DNA of 64,000 bases from Dysidea avara (GCF_963678975.1 NC_089275.1:17310220-17374219), one strand, 5' to 3'; shown: positions 22,057 through 33,531, counted from the stretch's first letter. Program-made: numbers and translations. Notes: generated by a model not told the origin, from the letters alone.

Positions 22057-23224
22057 TTATATAACCAGACCAAGTGTTTTGATCTTTGGATATATGTATT
22101 AGTCATGTAAAGGAGTGCGTCAATTCTACAGTGACAAGGTAATCAGTAAACAACAACTATTTGATGATACTGTTGGGTACAACACTGCCTTTTCAAAATA
22201 GTGGTTTAACAAACCTGTTCACAAAATGATTATGCTAATCCACTCAATTTTAACTAAACATTTCTGCTTGTGTAATATCTCTTTAGAGATAGTTCAATAC
22301 GATAATCAAGTGCTACGTATATGTTAAAGCATAGCTGCGAGTGCTATATGGAAAAAAAAAGCACGAGGTGCCCGGCCAAGATGCTAATAAAGCAAGAAGC
22401 GAAGCCGAGTGCTTTATTAGCATTGAGGCCAAGCGCCAAGTGGTTTATTTTTCATATAGCATGAGCAAGGCTATGCTTTAAATGATTTATGGAACTTTCT
22501 AGTCATGTAGCTTCACCATACCGGGAACTAGGACTTGTAATTAGCTAACACGCATTGCACGAACTATTAGCAGCCTGAATGCACACAAACTAGTTTTAAA
22601 AAGCAACTCACGCGTATTTCACCATAGTTTGGCATCGTAGACGTTCATCGTGTAATTTGGCAGGTTTGGGTCGTAACCCACAATCGATTCTATTGTGACA
22701 CATGGTGAAGTATTTCCATGATATCTCCAGGACTTGTCCGTTTACATTAACAAACACAACTGTAATGTTACCTTCTCCCACCCATTATCAAACCATTTAT
22801 TTATGTCTATAAAAGCAATCCAGTCAATAGGCTGGGGAGATTGATCACTCAGAACGGTGAGGCTATCAGCCTTCACAAGCTTGGGTGATTAATCGTAATG
22901 GCGTGAGCCCTGTAGGCTGTTAGCCTGCACTAAGGCAAATGGAAAACTGTGCTCTATTTCCCACAAAGAGTGCTTTATTACACCACAAAGAGTGCTTTAT
23001 TTCAATAAAGCACTCTTTGTGGGCAATAAAGCACTGTTTGCCCTAAAGTGTACTTTATGAAATTTAAAGCACACTTTCTTTTGGTCTCGCCCATGCAAAG
23101 TTCTATAATAAAATATATTACACAAATGTTTCATTCATAGTACTGCAAAGAAAGACATTTCAAAGCAATGTTTACTGTTGAGCAACAAAGACCTAGCAAC
23201 TGTACACTATGGCACATCACATAA
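22057..23224. repeat. Core-1 repeat between two inverted hairpin termini, interrupted
   Basis: The ~390-bp 'core 1' (starting near TATATAACCAGACCAAGTG and ending TATGGCACATCACATAAT) is split by an insertion at about 22316-23107. It is bounded on the left by ...GAGTCTTGA and on the right by TCAAGACTC..., the hairpin-type termini facing outward in opposite orientation. At 33141-33531 an uninterrupted core 1 lies instead between two F1 arms. Confidence 0.7.
22316..23107. mobile_element. ~790-bp insertion with AAAGCAC-rich inverted repeats (F7)
   Basis: Absent from the core-1 copy at 33141-33531. Its left part is an inverted repeat (22324-22482; TTAAAGCATAGC...GCTATGCTTTAA). A second set of short inverted repeats, built on AAAGAGTGCTTTATT, lies at about 22970-23070. 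Related DNA in reverse orientation is at 45680-46010. Exact ends and target duplication are unclear. Confidence 0.6.
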
Positions 23225-23309
23225 TCAAGACTCATGGTAGTGAGTCACGCAGCCAAGAAACTACAAAGCGCACGCCCAATTAAAAGACGCGCGGCCACTA
23301 CTGTGAGTT

Positions 23310-24240
23310 ATTTACGTGTAGGGCCGGTTTCACAATATTAGTCCTAGATTATGCAACATCTCTCAATAGATTTGTATTGCATTACGTGATTAAAAAATCT
23401 TTAGGAGCTGTCATCATCATAGTTTTCTTGCGACTTCGCTAAAATAAAAAAGTAACCATCGCAAAATAAAAAATAGCCGTATTTCACTTTATTTCTCTAC
23501 CTTATGTTACAACTACTGTCATGTTATACCAGTCAACATAGCCGTGTTTGTATAGTCCATCTAGCACTGACATTATCCAATCCTGGTTTGCCTATACGCG
23601 TATTTTCTTCAATCAAACCTCTAATCCCTACAATAACTTTTAAAGACACGACGTGGACACAAACTCTAATGCCTGATAAACAAGTTGTGACAGAGTGCTG
23701 AACCGTAAGTTCCCTAGGGATGGCGTTTTAAGCAGAAATCTTTTAAATTCCATTTAGTGCCACACCCCATGCAAGCGTTTATAAATCGCCAGTTGTCTTA
23801 TGGTGTGAAGAACAAAATCACTAGCAAAGGTGCTTTAAGCATACTCTTCAATTCTCTATTTACATGTAATTTTTAATAGATTAACCACAAAGGCCGGTAA
23901 GGTGAATACAAAAGGTAACAAGCCTTTAGGGGTTACCACCTCTATGTAGTGTGTGTACCATGTAGCTTGTGTTGTGGCTTTCATTAAGTGTTATGCACAC
24001 ACAAATGGTGAACAAAATTTTGTAATGGATTGCTCGAATGTGGTTGGTGGTGTTGTGGCTCGAATGTGGTTCGTGGTTTGCCAGTGACCATGTATGAGTT
24101 GGGGTTGTTCCACACAACTTGCACAATATTCAAATTTCATGATGGCCATGAAAATTTCTTGCCATATGGTAAACATACAACAATGTGTAACAACGTTAAT
24201 CAAAATCACATCAAGACTTGACTAAAAATAGTTCCAACAA
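23310..24240. other. No gene supported
   Basis: It starts with AGGGCCGGTTTCACAATA, which resembles a MITE end but has no partner. The rest has short frames on both strands without splice or domain support. Confidence 0.45.
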
Positions 24241-25860
24241 TAGTGATGATTTCTTGTATGTCAGCATGACGATACTGAGACCTGTAAAAGAATAAGCAGG
24301 CACTGAAGTTAACCTTAAATTAAACACTCATGCAACTGACCTGGAACATCGGTCGCAGCACCAACAACACTTGTTTCGATATCTGATGACACAATCCAGC
24401 AGGCACTGAATTAAAAGAGAATGTACAAAAAATCAATATGCCGGGCTGTATCAATAATAGCATGGATAATCAAAATGAACAAAAATTATATCCCAAGCTA
24501 AGTGAATGAATAACATAACTGTTGGGTAAGCATGTCAAACCTGAACATTAGGACATTAGTCAAACAAAAGTACGCTATCACAACTTGGTCATAATACAAT
24601 GTTTGTACCACTGGACTTCACACTGGTTGCCCAAAAATTGTGCCATTCCAGGACAATAGTATAATTATCAAACAAATAGTTACTGCAACACAGAAGGCTT
24701 ACTGTTGCACTGTCTAAACTGATATACCATAATTTAAAAACATAACAGGTGGGCATTAAATACAACACACTTAACATCTGGGTACAAGGAAAAAATCACT
24801 AACATCACAACATGTAAACTGACCTGGAAATTAACACCCTTGATGCCACTACAGTCTACACTGCATATTTGTTTGAATCCATTAACACTATGCCCGATAC
24901 ATCTAAGTAGACTGACCTGCAATTCACATCACTAGTATACAGTGATAATTGATAACTACAAAAACAACAATTGCAATAATACAATTCTTCAGTACGTCAA
25001 CTGACCTGAAATTCATGACACTTGATACCAAGACCTGTAAAAGAATAAGCAGGCACTGAAGTCAACCTTAAGTTAAACACACATGCAAACTGACCTGGAA
25101 CATATCGGTCACAACACCAAAGACACCTGTTTCGATATCTAACGAAACAATCCAGCAGGCACTGAATAAAAAGAGAATGTGCAAAAAATCAATATGCCAG
25201 GCTGTACCAATAAAGGATGGATAATCAAAATGAACTAAAAAATATATATCCCATATGCAGGTTAAGTGAGTAACATAACTGTTGGGTAAGCATGTAAACC
25301 AGAACATTAGGTCATTAGTCAAACAAAAGTACGCTATCACAAACTGGTCACTGATAATTGATAACTACAAAAAGAACAATTGCAATAATACAATTCCTCT
25401 GAACGTTAACTGACCTGAAATTCATGACACCTGCATGTATCTTTGTTCTTGCATGGTCTCAACTTACATATGTATCGTGATCACATTCAACTGCTAGTGG
25501 ATAAACCAGTATGACCAGATGGCCTGCAAAAACCAACAAGCAGGTGTTAAATACAATACACCTAAAGCCTGGAATATGAAAAATATTATATAAGCATTAT
25601 TCCACACTGATATAGTAATAGATTATAGGATGTTGTGGAACTTGCCTAAATGTATAAACTTGAACATGAAGACAACTGCATAATCTGGACACTTGGAATT
25701 GTCCAATACCTGATGAACAAGTTGGTACTAATGACATTCACTTCAACATTTTATCCCAGCTGGGTGAATCTCTTGTAACTGAGTAAAAAGGTGTTTATTT
25801 TCCACCTGCAACCAAAGTTCTACATTCTGTGGTTGAGTGTACATAAACTGACCTGGAAAA
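24241..25860 (-). repeat. Duplicated cassettes with recurrent CAG|GTCAGT sites
   Basis: A block at about 24270-24590 is repeated at about 25028-25350, and 24940-25030 is repeated at 25349-25440. On the minus strand seven positions read CAG|GTCAGT(T/C) (exon ends at 24341, 24824, 24917, 25006, 25095, 25415, 25853), most preceded within 15-70 bp by a plausible acceptor. Best exon-like pieces are 24405-24341 (65 bp), 25161-25095 (67 bp), 24860-24824 (37 bp) and 25034-25006 (29 bp). The first two read ACWIVSSDIETSVVG-like and ACWIVSLDIETGVFG-like. This may be a many-small-exon gene or an exon/intron tandem relic; no domain is recognised. Confidence 0.5.
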
Positions 25861-25989
25861 TCAGTATGCCATACGGGTATGGAAATGGTTCCTTTCCCTC
25901 TGTTGTGACATTACTTACAGCTGACTGGTAAATGATCATCGATGTCCCCGTGGACCCCAACAATGAGTATATCAATAACTTCACAAGTT

Positions 25990-26070
25990 GGAATGAATTT
26001 CCTTTCAACATGTGGTGGAATGAATTTCCTTTCAACATGTGGTGGAATGAATTTCCTTTCAACATCTGGT
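25990..26070. repeat. 27-bp tandem repeat, three units
   Basis: Three near-identical 27-bp units (GGAATGAATTTCCTTTCAAC + ATGTGGT). Since 27 is a multiple of three, both strands remain open through it. No gene around it can be supported. Confidence 0.9.
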
Positions 26071-26438
26071 GGACAGGTCCAAAAACCCTATTGCACAAAC
26101 ACGGTGAATCAGTGTGTGGCGATGTGACACGTTGCACAAACTTCACTCCTCGTTTCGTTAGCATTCAAGACTGGCATATATCATAGAGTACCTCAGTATT
26201 CTTGACTCTTACTTCTTCGAGTGTTGCTCAAGCGATGTAGTTTCTCACGAGGGGCTCGAGTTTTTCATTAAAGTTGAGCCGATTAAAGTACGCCTTACCA
26301 TCCAGTTACATTCTTAAACCATTCAATTTAAAACCACGTATCACGAGTGTCCGCTTAAGGTAATTAGGGACTTTCCACGAGATTTCCCCTAAATAGATCA
26401 TGTGTTAGTTGTCAATCCGGTGGATTCTGGTGGTATAC

Positions 26439-26669
26439 ATGGTTCAACAATGCGGTAAGTGTACTTTAATGTAGTATAAGCTGTCAATAATTGTTTGTGC
26501 ACTGCTAAACTAAGTTATTTTTGTGTGATAAGCATGCTTGAGGAAGGGTCTGGGGGATGAGACTAATGTTTTGACAGCAGTTGATGATGGCCAGGCAAAG
26601 AACTGCGAGAAGAACTACTGTGATAGTGTGATAGTAGGGAAAAGTTCCCACCCCTATAGCTCTGCCTAG
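26439..26669 (+). CDS. Candidate two-exon small gene
   Basis: Exon 26439-26454 (ATG, 16 bp) ends at the strong donor GTAAGTG. Exon 26533-26669 starts after GTGATAAG and is in phase, reading CLRKGLGDETNVLTAVDD... to TAG, 50 residues in total. The sequence before the donor is also open in another frame (VNPVDSGGIHGSTMR), so the real start may differ. No domain is recognised. Confidence 0.28.
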
Positions 26670-26889
26670 GGGCATTAACTAGCATTATCTACAGCTACTG
26701 TATTATGTTGCTGATATGTACATCCGGGCCAAGAATAAAGGTGAAAGTGGTAGTAAGGCTCAATCCTATTATTCTGCTGAACAGGCAAGGGAGTCTGAGA
26801 CTCTGGGGGCATGCTCCCTCAGGAAAGTGTAAGTACTACAACTTTTTTGTTTTAATTGCTTCATCAAGTATAAAAATTTCAGTGAAAAG

Positions 26890-27245
26890 GTGATGATTGA
26901 GGCTCTGGTCTTATGCACTGGTTGGAGTGGTTGTATCGATACTGCACTGTGACATCCTTGAGGGGTTAGTGCTGGCATTGTCCATGGCAATACTATTCCA
27001 TCTCCCCGAGTCTTGATGATTGAGTCCTCCACTCCTTTCTCTGCTGCTCCAATCCTGAAGTTGTGACCACAGTCAAAAGGTGATGATCGAGGCTCTGGTC
27101 TTGCATCTATACTGTACTGCAACACCCTTGAGGGGTTAGTACCGGCATTGTCCATCGCAATACTGGTCCATCTCCCATATACAAGTCTTGATGGTTGAGT
27201 CCTCTATTCCTTTCTCTGCTGCTCTAATCCTGAAGTTGTGACCAA
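26890..27245 (-). repeat. Tandem duplication (~180 bp), exon-like on minus strand
   Basis: Two copies (about 26890-27075 and 27078-27245) share GAGGCTCTGGTCTT, CCTTGAGGGGTTAGT, GGCATTGTCCATGGCAATAC and CCTGAAGTTGTGACCA. On the minus strand the stretch RIGAAEKGVEDSIIKTR and its relative IRAAEKGIEDSTIKT are open, following GTCACAACTTCAG, a possible acceptor. Frames shift between copies; I cannot name a product. Confidence 0.55.
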
Positions 27246-27448
27246 AATATTAAAAAATGGTTATAACATGATAAATGATTATGATGATAACAATTACAAA
27301 TGTATTTATAGCTGTGTAGCAACTGTGAACTAATTAGGCACTTGCAAGTTTAATTAGGTGTCTGAAGCATTTAACATGCACAGATATGAGATATATTCGT
27401 CACATGCAGGCAGTAAAGATAGATTTACTCTAATAGAACAGTCATACT

Positions 27449-27482
27449 ACACCGTAAATTCATACTTCCGAATTTACGGTGT
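27449..27482. repeat. 34-bp perfect-stem hairpin
   Basis: ACACCGTAAATTC and GAATTTACGGTGT form a 13-bp perfect stem around an 8-base loop, just downstream of a CTCTAATAGAA motif (27426-27444). Confidence 0.8.
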
Positions 27483-27620
27483 TATGAAACAATCATTATT
27501 ATGTATGGACTTTACTGACTCTCCAAGATAATATTCTGCAATAATGTTAATTGCTCATTTCCAAAAAAAAATTACCTTTTAAACCAAATGTAGAATCTAT
27601 CACTGACAAAAATGAGTGAT

Positions 27621-28432
27621 ATCCACCCCAAAAAACCTTCGCTGTAAAAAAGGCGCACCCAAGAAACTACAAGTACCTGGAACCCAATGTAAAAAACAAA
27701 AAGAAAAAACAGCTCAGCTGAAGTGAAAAGTAACTGGTAACTTAAAGAGCTGATATCTGAAGCGGCCAAGAATACAATTACTAAAGTTTAATCCATGCAA
27801 GAACACCTTGGCTATAAAATAGGTGTGTACATGAAAGTAACTGGCAACTGAAATGGCTGATATCTGAAGCAGCCAAGAATGAATGGTCATATACAACTAA
27901 TTCAAAAATTTAACAATGAACCTTTATAATTCAGCTGTGTTCTATATTCACTCTTGCTGCATCGCAAAGTAATTTCTTTTAACTCTAATTGGCTGGTAAT
28001 TTGGCCGCCTTTTTTTTGCTCTATTACACTGACTATTAAAAAAGGCAGCCAAATTACCAGCCAATTAGAGTTAAAAGAAATTACTTTACGATGCAGCAAC
28101 AGTGAATATAGAACACAGCTGAATTATAAAGGATCAGTGTTAAATTTTTGAATTAGTTGCATATGACCATTCATTCTTGGCCGCTTCAGATATCAGCCAT
28201 TTCAGTTGCCAGTTACTGTCATGTACACACCTGTTTTATAGCCAAGGTGTTCTTGCATGGATTAAACTTTAGTAATTGTATTCTTGGCCGCTTCAGATAT
28301 CAGCTCTTTAAGTTACCAGTTACTTTTCACTTCAGCTGAACTGTTTTCTCTTTTTGTTTTTACATTGGATTCCAGGTACTTGTAGTTTCTTGGGAGCGCC
28401 TTTTTTACAGCGAAGGTGTTTTTGGGGTGGAT
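27621..28432. mobile_element. Palindromic element F3
   Basis: A palindrome of 812 bp. Ends ATCCACCCCAAAAAACCTTC and its near complement, then GCTGTAAAAAAGGCGC on both sides. Arms of about 390 bp meet near 28025. Matching frames on the two strands (MLHRKVISFNSNWLVIWLPF type) come from the symmetry. There is no transposase. The ends resemble F1 and F2. Confidence 0.9.
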
Positions 28433-28436
28433 TATT

Positions 28437-28905
28437 ATTACCAACTTCAACCTAAGGTTTGAATACTAAGTGTACCACAGTAAGGTACACATGAAACTTG
28501 ATTTAGTTATCGAAACAACCGGCCCCACTATTTGCTAGTTTTATAATGTAACTACTGAGGCTCATGTGAAATATCAATAATTTATGATAAAATTACAGTA
28601 TTATCCAATATTACGTAGATGACTCCATTTTTGGATTGAAAATACTTGCTAGTGAAAATCTTTCAAAAGTGGATGAAAATAGGTCCACAGTTTCCTTCCA
28701 TTGTTGGAACTGAAACATATATGGAAATATCATGCAAAGCTATATAATATGTAATTTAAGCAATAATTTTATATATGAAGCAAATGAAACATGTCCACCC
28801 CTCTTATAGTATGTACACTTTGAGCTGGATTCTCAAAATCTTAATAGAATCATTCATTCAATTACACAAGAACTTGAAATTTGACTCATGTAAACATAAT
28901 TCAAA
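28437..28905 (+). repeat. Core-2 repeat, copy 1
   Basis: Starts TACCAACTTCAACCTAAGG and ends near GAACTTGAAATTTGACTC. Matches 35291-35805 at high identity with small indels. It directly follows F3 here, but lies between two hairpin termini at 35 kb. Non-coding. Confidence 0.85.
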
Positions 28906-28911
28906 CAAGTA

Positions 28912-29100
28912 TAAGAAAAAATTTGGAATTTTAAATTAGATTATTTGTAGCACAGTAGGGATATTCACTTCTTATTGTTTTACAGTATTTGGACATTATG
29001 TACCACTCCGATCCAGCTTGTTTCAGTACTTTTTACAGCAGTATTATACACTGTCCCTAATCTAATTTAAAATTCCAAATTTTTTTCTTATACTTGTTTG
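28912..29100. mobile_element. MITE F4, copy 1
   Basis: Inverted ends CAAACAAGTATAAGAAAAA / TTTCTTATACTTGTTTG, continuing through TTTGGAATTTTAAATTAGAT on both sides. The interior contains TAGGGATAT and CTTCTTATTGTTTTAC shared with the copies at 47091, 54271 and 59171. Confidence 0.8.
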
Positions 29101-29192
29101 TGAAGTTGTTTTGCAAGCTCATGCATGACCACTAAATATCTGCAGAGTTACTCACAGCACTATTATACTAGATTATGACATATACAATAACA

Positions 29193-29400
29193 ACTGATCA
29201 GTGGGCGTGGCTCTGCATAAGCCTGCAGACAATAATGGACGTGGATTCGTGCATACCTACAGACTGATGAATGGGCATGTCTACCATATGTCTACAGATA
29301 GTAATTTACGTAAGTGGGCGTGGATTCATGCATACCTACACACTGATGAATGGACGTGGCTACCATGTCTACAGACTGTAATTTACGTAAGGGGGCGTGG
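29193..29400 (+). repeat. ~105-bp tandem repeat, about two units
   Basis: Repeated segments GGCGTGGATTC, TGCATACCTACA, CTGATGAATGG and GTAATTTACGTAAG. The plus-strand frame through it is a by-product. Confidence 0.7.
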
Positions 29401-29809
29401 TTCATGAAACAAGCAGAGCTATGCTATGACGTGTAGTAACACATCCACTTTTAATTTAGCACGTGGGGTCATACCTGAATAATCTGTAAAGCAGGACCTG
29501 GACAACCCGACTCGGTTTAACATTGTTACTAAACAAAGACTTACACATTGCTATATAGTTTGCCATGAGTTGCTCTCTCTGATCGATATCAACAGCAAGT
29601 CACGTACGCGTGTGTGTTTTGGTGCAACCGGCGACCACATATATTCGAATAGTTTGATGCAATATACACTGGTATAGAAGTCGTACTGTAGTCTATTAAC
29701 AGTCAGCGGTAGAACCTTGACTGATGGCCATGGTAAAGAAGGATAAAAGGTAAGACAATAGCACAAGCATTGTATGCTTATCAATATACCAAAGGTTTTT
29801 TTCTTAAGC
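29401..29809. other. No recognisable feature
   Basis: Mixed-composition DNA without a supported exon, tandem array or inverted repeat. Confidence 0.45.
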
Positions 29810-29859
29810 GAACTAGAAACGTTTCTGTGAAAAAATTTGGGCTGTAGCTGTAGCCACTT

Positions 29860-30130
29860 TTCCGCTACGCTTGACTGAAGGAGTCAGGCAGGCAGGCAGG
29901 CAGGCAGGCATAGAAAATTCTGTTGAATAATTTTTTTTTCAAAATTCTGTAGCAACTTGACACAAACATTTCGGGTAGATCTGAAGACACTTTTGGGCTT
30001 GGTTTTACCCAACCAATACTGTCATGTCATCGTGAGGAAAAATCGTGGCAGGTTTTTGGGTTATATTACATCATGGATCGCTCCTACACCTTCGATATCC
30101 CTAATATACAGTACGATAGTACCGTATGAT
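29860..30130 (+). repeat. Dispersed repeat R with (CAGG)n, copy 1
   Basis: A (CAGG)6 tract near 29886-29910, then TAGAAAATTCTGTTGAATAA, TAGCAACTTG, TTTCGGGTAGATCTGA and CCAACCAATACTG. The same order follows (CAGT)n at 48430-48670 and 58310-58410. Confidence 0.75.
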
Positions 30131-30310
30131 ATTTTCGTTCAAATTCGTGATGCAATATTTATGGCCAATCAAAATTTTCAGTATACCTAAGAAAGCCATA
30201 ATAGTGCAGTTTCTATTACAATCTGTTCCCAAACTTGTGATGGAGCTGAACCACACATGTCTGTTGTTGATATTTTTACTGTCACCACTAATCACCTGGT
30301 TAGCTGAAAT
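30131..30310 (+). repeat. ~185-bp dispersed repeat, copy 1
   Basis: TTTCGTTCAAATTCGTGATG through CACTAATCACCTGGTT is repeated at 39986-40170 with about a dozen changes. Non-coding. Confidence 0.85.
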
Positions 30311-30376
30311 GTTAATTCTCTTCAGAAAAACCCACTTTTTGTTTTTAGTTGTTTTTCAGAAACCAGCTCAACATTG

Positions 30377-30599
30377 GTACTGCCCAAGCTAACGTTGCAC
30401 TCATGCAACTTTGCTTGACATTTAAAAGGTCGCTAATAAAGGGGCATGGCAACTGTTTCACTGGCAAGACAATGTGGAAGCTGCTTCGTTCACAAGAATC
30501 ACGAGTGAAACAGTTGCCCCACCCCTTAATTAGCATTTTTTTAAATCTTGAGCAAAGTTACATGTGCGAGCGAGTGCAACATTGTGCTTGGGCAGTACC
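30377..30599. mobile_element. MITE F5, copy 2
   Basis: GTACTGCCCAAGCTAACGTT is mirrored by TGTGCTTGGGCAGTAC; internal arms GGGGCATGGCAACTGTTTC and GAAACAGTTGCCCCACCCC. A second copy is at 4378-4607. Confidence 0.8.
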
Positions 30600-30819
30600 G
30601 TACCTCTACTAAAATTTGAAGAAACTTCACACTTCATTAATACGCTTTACTGCATAGGCTTACCTTAAACATCATTATGCCATCTTCTCAATACAGTTGG
30701 GTGATGTACTGGTATAACAGTAAAAAGGTAATAGTACAGCTGGCAATGACTGATACTGCCTTGTTTTTTTTTAAAAATCTCCATTATGATACTGGCACAA
30801 ATGATTATTGCAATATCAC

Positions 30820-31790
30820 AGTGGCAATACAGCTACTTCTTGTGACAACTATGCAATTACACATGTTAACAACACCACATTGTACTTGTCAATCGGTATT
30901 TCAGCCTCCTTGTACTAGCAAACAAGCCTAAATAATGCACTACTATGCAAAGCGATGCACTAATTATTAGAATGCACATCAAGCATGTGTGTACTGGATG
31001 CAGCACTACTGTGATTGTGGTATAAAAATTCTGTTCTTACACTTATAGTAACCCTTAGTAAATTATTTGCTAGCTATGTATAGGATCTATGCCTCCTTCA
31101 ACATTTATATGCACTATGGCATCTTCATAAGTGATAAGTTAGCTGGTTTTTCCAAACTCCTTGCAGTTATGGTAAGTGGTAGTAAAGAAACTCCACCCAT
31201 ATCAATGTAATGTGTAAAGTGGTTTGGTTTACTTGCTATAGCACTGTGATATTTGCAGTAAACATGATAATATGCTACACAATAACCACAGAAGGAAATT
31301 TTCTATGTCGCCCAACCCTACTGCTCAATGCCAAAGTAGGAATTATTCCTCTTATGGCTATGTTGTAAAAGCTACCATAATTCATACTTCTTGTTTCACT
31401 AGTTTATATTGTTGGAATGCTACTTCACCTTTAAAATAAAAGCTTTACTAGCACTTATCATTAATTACGGTAGTACTTAATAAGTAGGAATCGGTAAGAA
31501 ATCATACGGCTTTGTAATTTTTTTGTCACTTTAAAAAAACAACCTTGCAACACATTTTACCCAAAAAAACCACCTGGAATGCATTAGTACTGCTGTAATG
31601 ATACTGTACCTTGGTTAAACAAAGCAAAAAGTTTAAAAATTTTGAAATTCACCTGCATTTCATTTGCCTGCTGTAAGACCTGGTAGTGCTAGGTGTACGA
31701 TTCTAGAAATTTCAGACAGCCAAGGTAAAGACAGTAGATTCATGAACCTGTTGTTTCGATTATGTTTCGTCCACTGCACCATACTGTTCA
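30820..31790 (+). repeat. Segmental repeat, inverted partner at 44670-45460
   Basis: Long near-co-linear matching in reverse orientation: for example CAAACAAGCCTAAA, TAGCTATGTATAGGATC, CAAACTCCTTGCAGTT and GCTCAATGCCAAAGTAGG appear as complements at 44.9-45.4 kb. The segment 31510-31670 has no counterpart and is probably an insertion or a deletion in the partner. Non-coding. Confidence 0.85.
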
Positions 31791-32240
31791 TCATTCAAAC
31801 CTCTCTTGTTCTTCATGAAGGATAATTGATAGTTGCAGTGCTTGATAGTTGCGGTGTGTATCACTTCCTGAACATGTGATTTTAACAAAGTGTGCCGTAA
31901 GACCAGTTAGTAGTCAAGGAGTCATCCCTAGCATTTATTAATGCTGCATGGTCATTTTATAGTCTTACTTGTTTAGGTATTTGCGAGGTAAACGTGTCTT
32001 TCAGGGATGGATACAGTCTTCTAAAAGGGGTTCCATTCTTAATGGTAAACTCTCCAGCAATGTTTCACTGTTTAATCGTACCATTTAGGCTCTTAGCAAT
32101 GTAGTTGAAGCTTTTAACTGCAGCTGTGATAATTTTAAAAACAAAGACAATAATTATTATCATTAGAGGAGCTTATCACGTATGAAAATGAGTGATATTT
32201 GTACTATGTAGGAGTGTAATGTATAGCTAGCTAGTTAGCT
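31791..32240. other. No recognisable feature
   Basis: No exon or repeat that I can support. Confidence 0.4.
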
Positions 32241-32244
32241 GGAC

Positions 32245-32645
32245 ATAAAAAGTAAGCAAACCAGTAATTTAAAAGTTTAAAACATTTAAAAGGAAATAGG
32301 GATCATAAGGAAACAAGGTCAAAAATGTTACAGTCGGGATGAGAAACAATCCACGTAACAAAAAGTAAGGAAACAAGATTAGATCGCTACTTGCTAAACT
32401 GAGACACATTTTAATCTCTACTTTTTGCTAATTTGATAGTCTCGTTTCAAGATGTTCACCAAAAGTAGGTAATGAAATGTGTCTCGTTTAGCAAGTAGCC
32501 ATCTAATCTTATTTCTTTACTTTTTGTTATGTGGATCGTTTCTCATCTCAGCTGTAACATTATTGACCTTGTTTCCTTATGATCCCTACTTCATTTTAAT
32601 TTTTAAAAAGTTTTAAAATAGCTAGTTTGTTAACTTTTCTGTTAT
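32245..32645. mobile_element. Palindromic MITE F6
   Basis: Inverted arms GGGATCATAAGGAAACAAGG ... CCTTGTTTCCTTATGATCCC, with GAGAAACAATCCAC, AAAAGTAAGGAAACAAGATT and AGCAAGTAGC mirrored inside. The outer part continues as a diverged AT-rich inverted repeat to about 32250 and 32640. Only copy in the window. Confidence 0.8.
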
Positions 32646-32968
32646 GTGTGGCTGTGACTGCTTTATTAGAGTGTCTAAACCTCACTGTTTATCAAGAGTG
32701 AGCTGCACATAAGATAAAAAGGCATGGTTACCATGTCCTGTTTTCTACTGTTAGACAATTAAGGGGTGTGGTGATGCAATTCTGTACATTAAGGGTGTGG
32801 TGGTGTGTTCTGATTGTTTAAGCACCATGTCAAGCCATCTCAAAAGTACCAGAAGTTTTAGTGCACAACTTCTAATTTATTCCAATTGTCCAATAAAGAA
32901 TGTTTGACAATTCACAAAAACAATAATGATATAGACTATACTTTATGGTGCTACAAGTGAATTTTGGA

Positions 32969-33138
32969 CTAAGACCAAGTGGCACCAAATTCACCTGAAT
33001 TGTTGCTATTAAAAATTTTACCATTAAGCTACCATCACAGCCATTTCTTGGCCACCACCTTGGATTTCACATCTTTTTTCACCATGGCCTTTTTGGGGGC
33101 CGTACCCTTTTTTACAGCTTGGCTGTTTTGGATTAGAT
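32969..33138. mobile_element. Single arm of palindromic element F1
   Basis: Right-hand arm only (CACCAAATTCACCTGAATTG ... GGATTAGAT). It faces F1 copy b across core 1, giving an inverted pair of arms with a 390-bp spacer. The plus-strand frame through it is a repeat by-product. Confidence 0.8.
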
Positions 33139-33140
33139 AC

Positions 33141-33531
33141 TATATAACAAGACCAAGTGTTTTGATTTTTGGATATATGTATTAGTCATGTAAAGGAGTG
33201 TGTCAATTCTACAGTGACAGGGTAATCAGTAAACAACAACTATTTGATGATACTGTTTGGTACAACACTGACTTTTCAAAATGGCGATTCTACAAATCTG
33301 TTCACAAAATGATTATGATAATGCATTCAATTTTAACTAAACATTTCTGCTTGTGTAATATCTCTTTAGAGATAGGTCAATACAATTCAAGTGCTACTAA
33401 AATATATTGCACAAATGTTCATTCATATGTAGAATTACAATATTACAAAGAAAGATATTTGAAAGCAATGTTTATTGTTGAACAACGAAAAGCTAGAGCA
33501 ATTGTACACTATGGCACATCACATAATTATT
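33141..33531 (+). repeat. Core-1 repeat, uninterrupted copy
   Basis: Matches the two halves of 22057-23224 that flank the F7-containing insertion. The plus-strand frame MCQFYSDRVISKQQLFDD... runs from here into F1, but the 22-kb copy is stop- and frame-disrupted and the frame ends in palindromic DNA, so I treat it as fortuitous or a dead remnant. Confidence 0.75.

Noticed and set aside
25820..26186. Frames with NEFPFNMWW repeats on both strands
   Set aside because: A 27-bp tandem repeat keeps frames open; there is no supporting exon structure or domain.
27902..28339. Paired frames on both strands (MLHRKVISFNSNW...; MHMTIHSWPLQISAIS...)
   Set aside because: They result from the F3 palindrome and lack start or splice context.
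32979..33185. Recurring peptide HHSHFLA..LDFTSFF in several frames (also 57812, 17297)
   Set aside because: It is the translation of one F1 arm in different copies.
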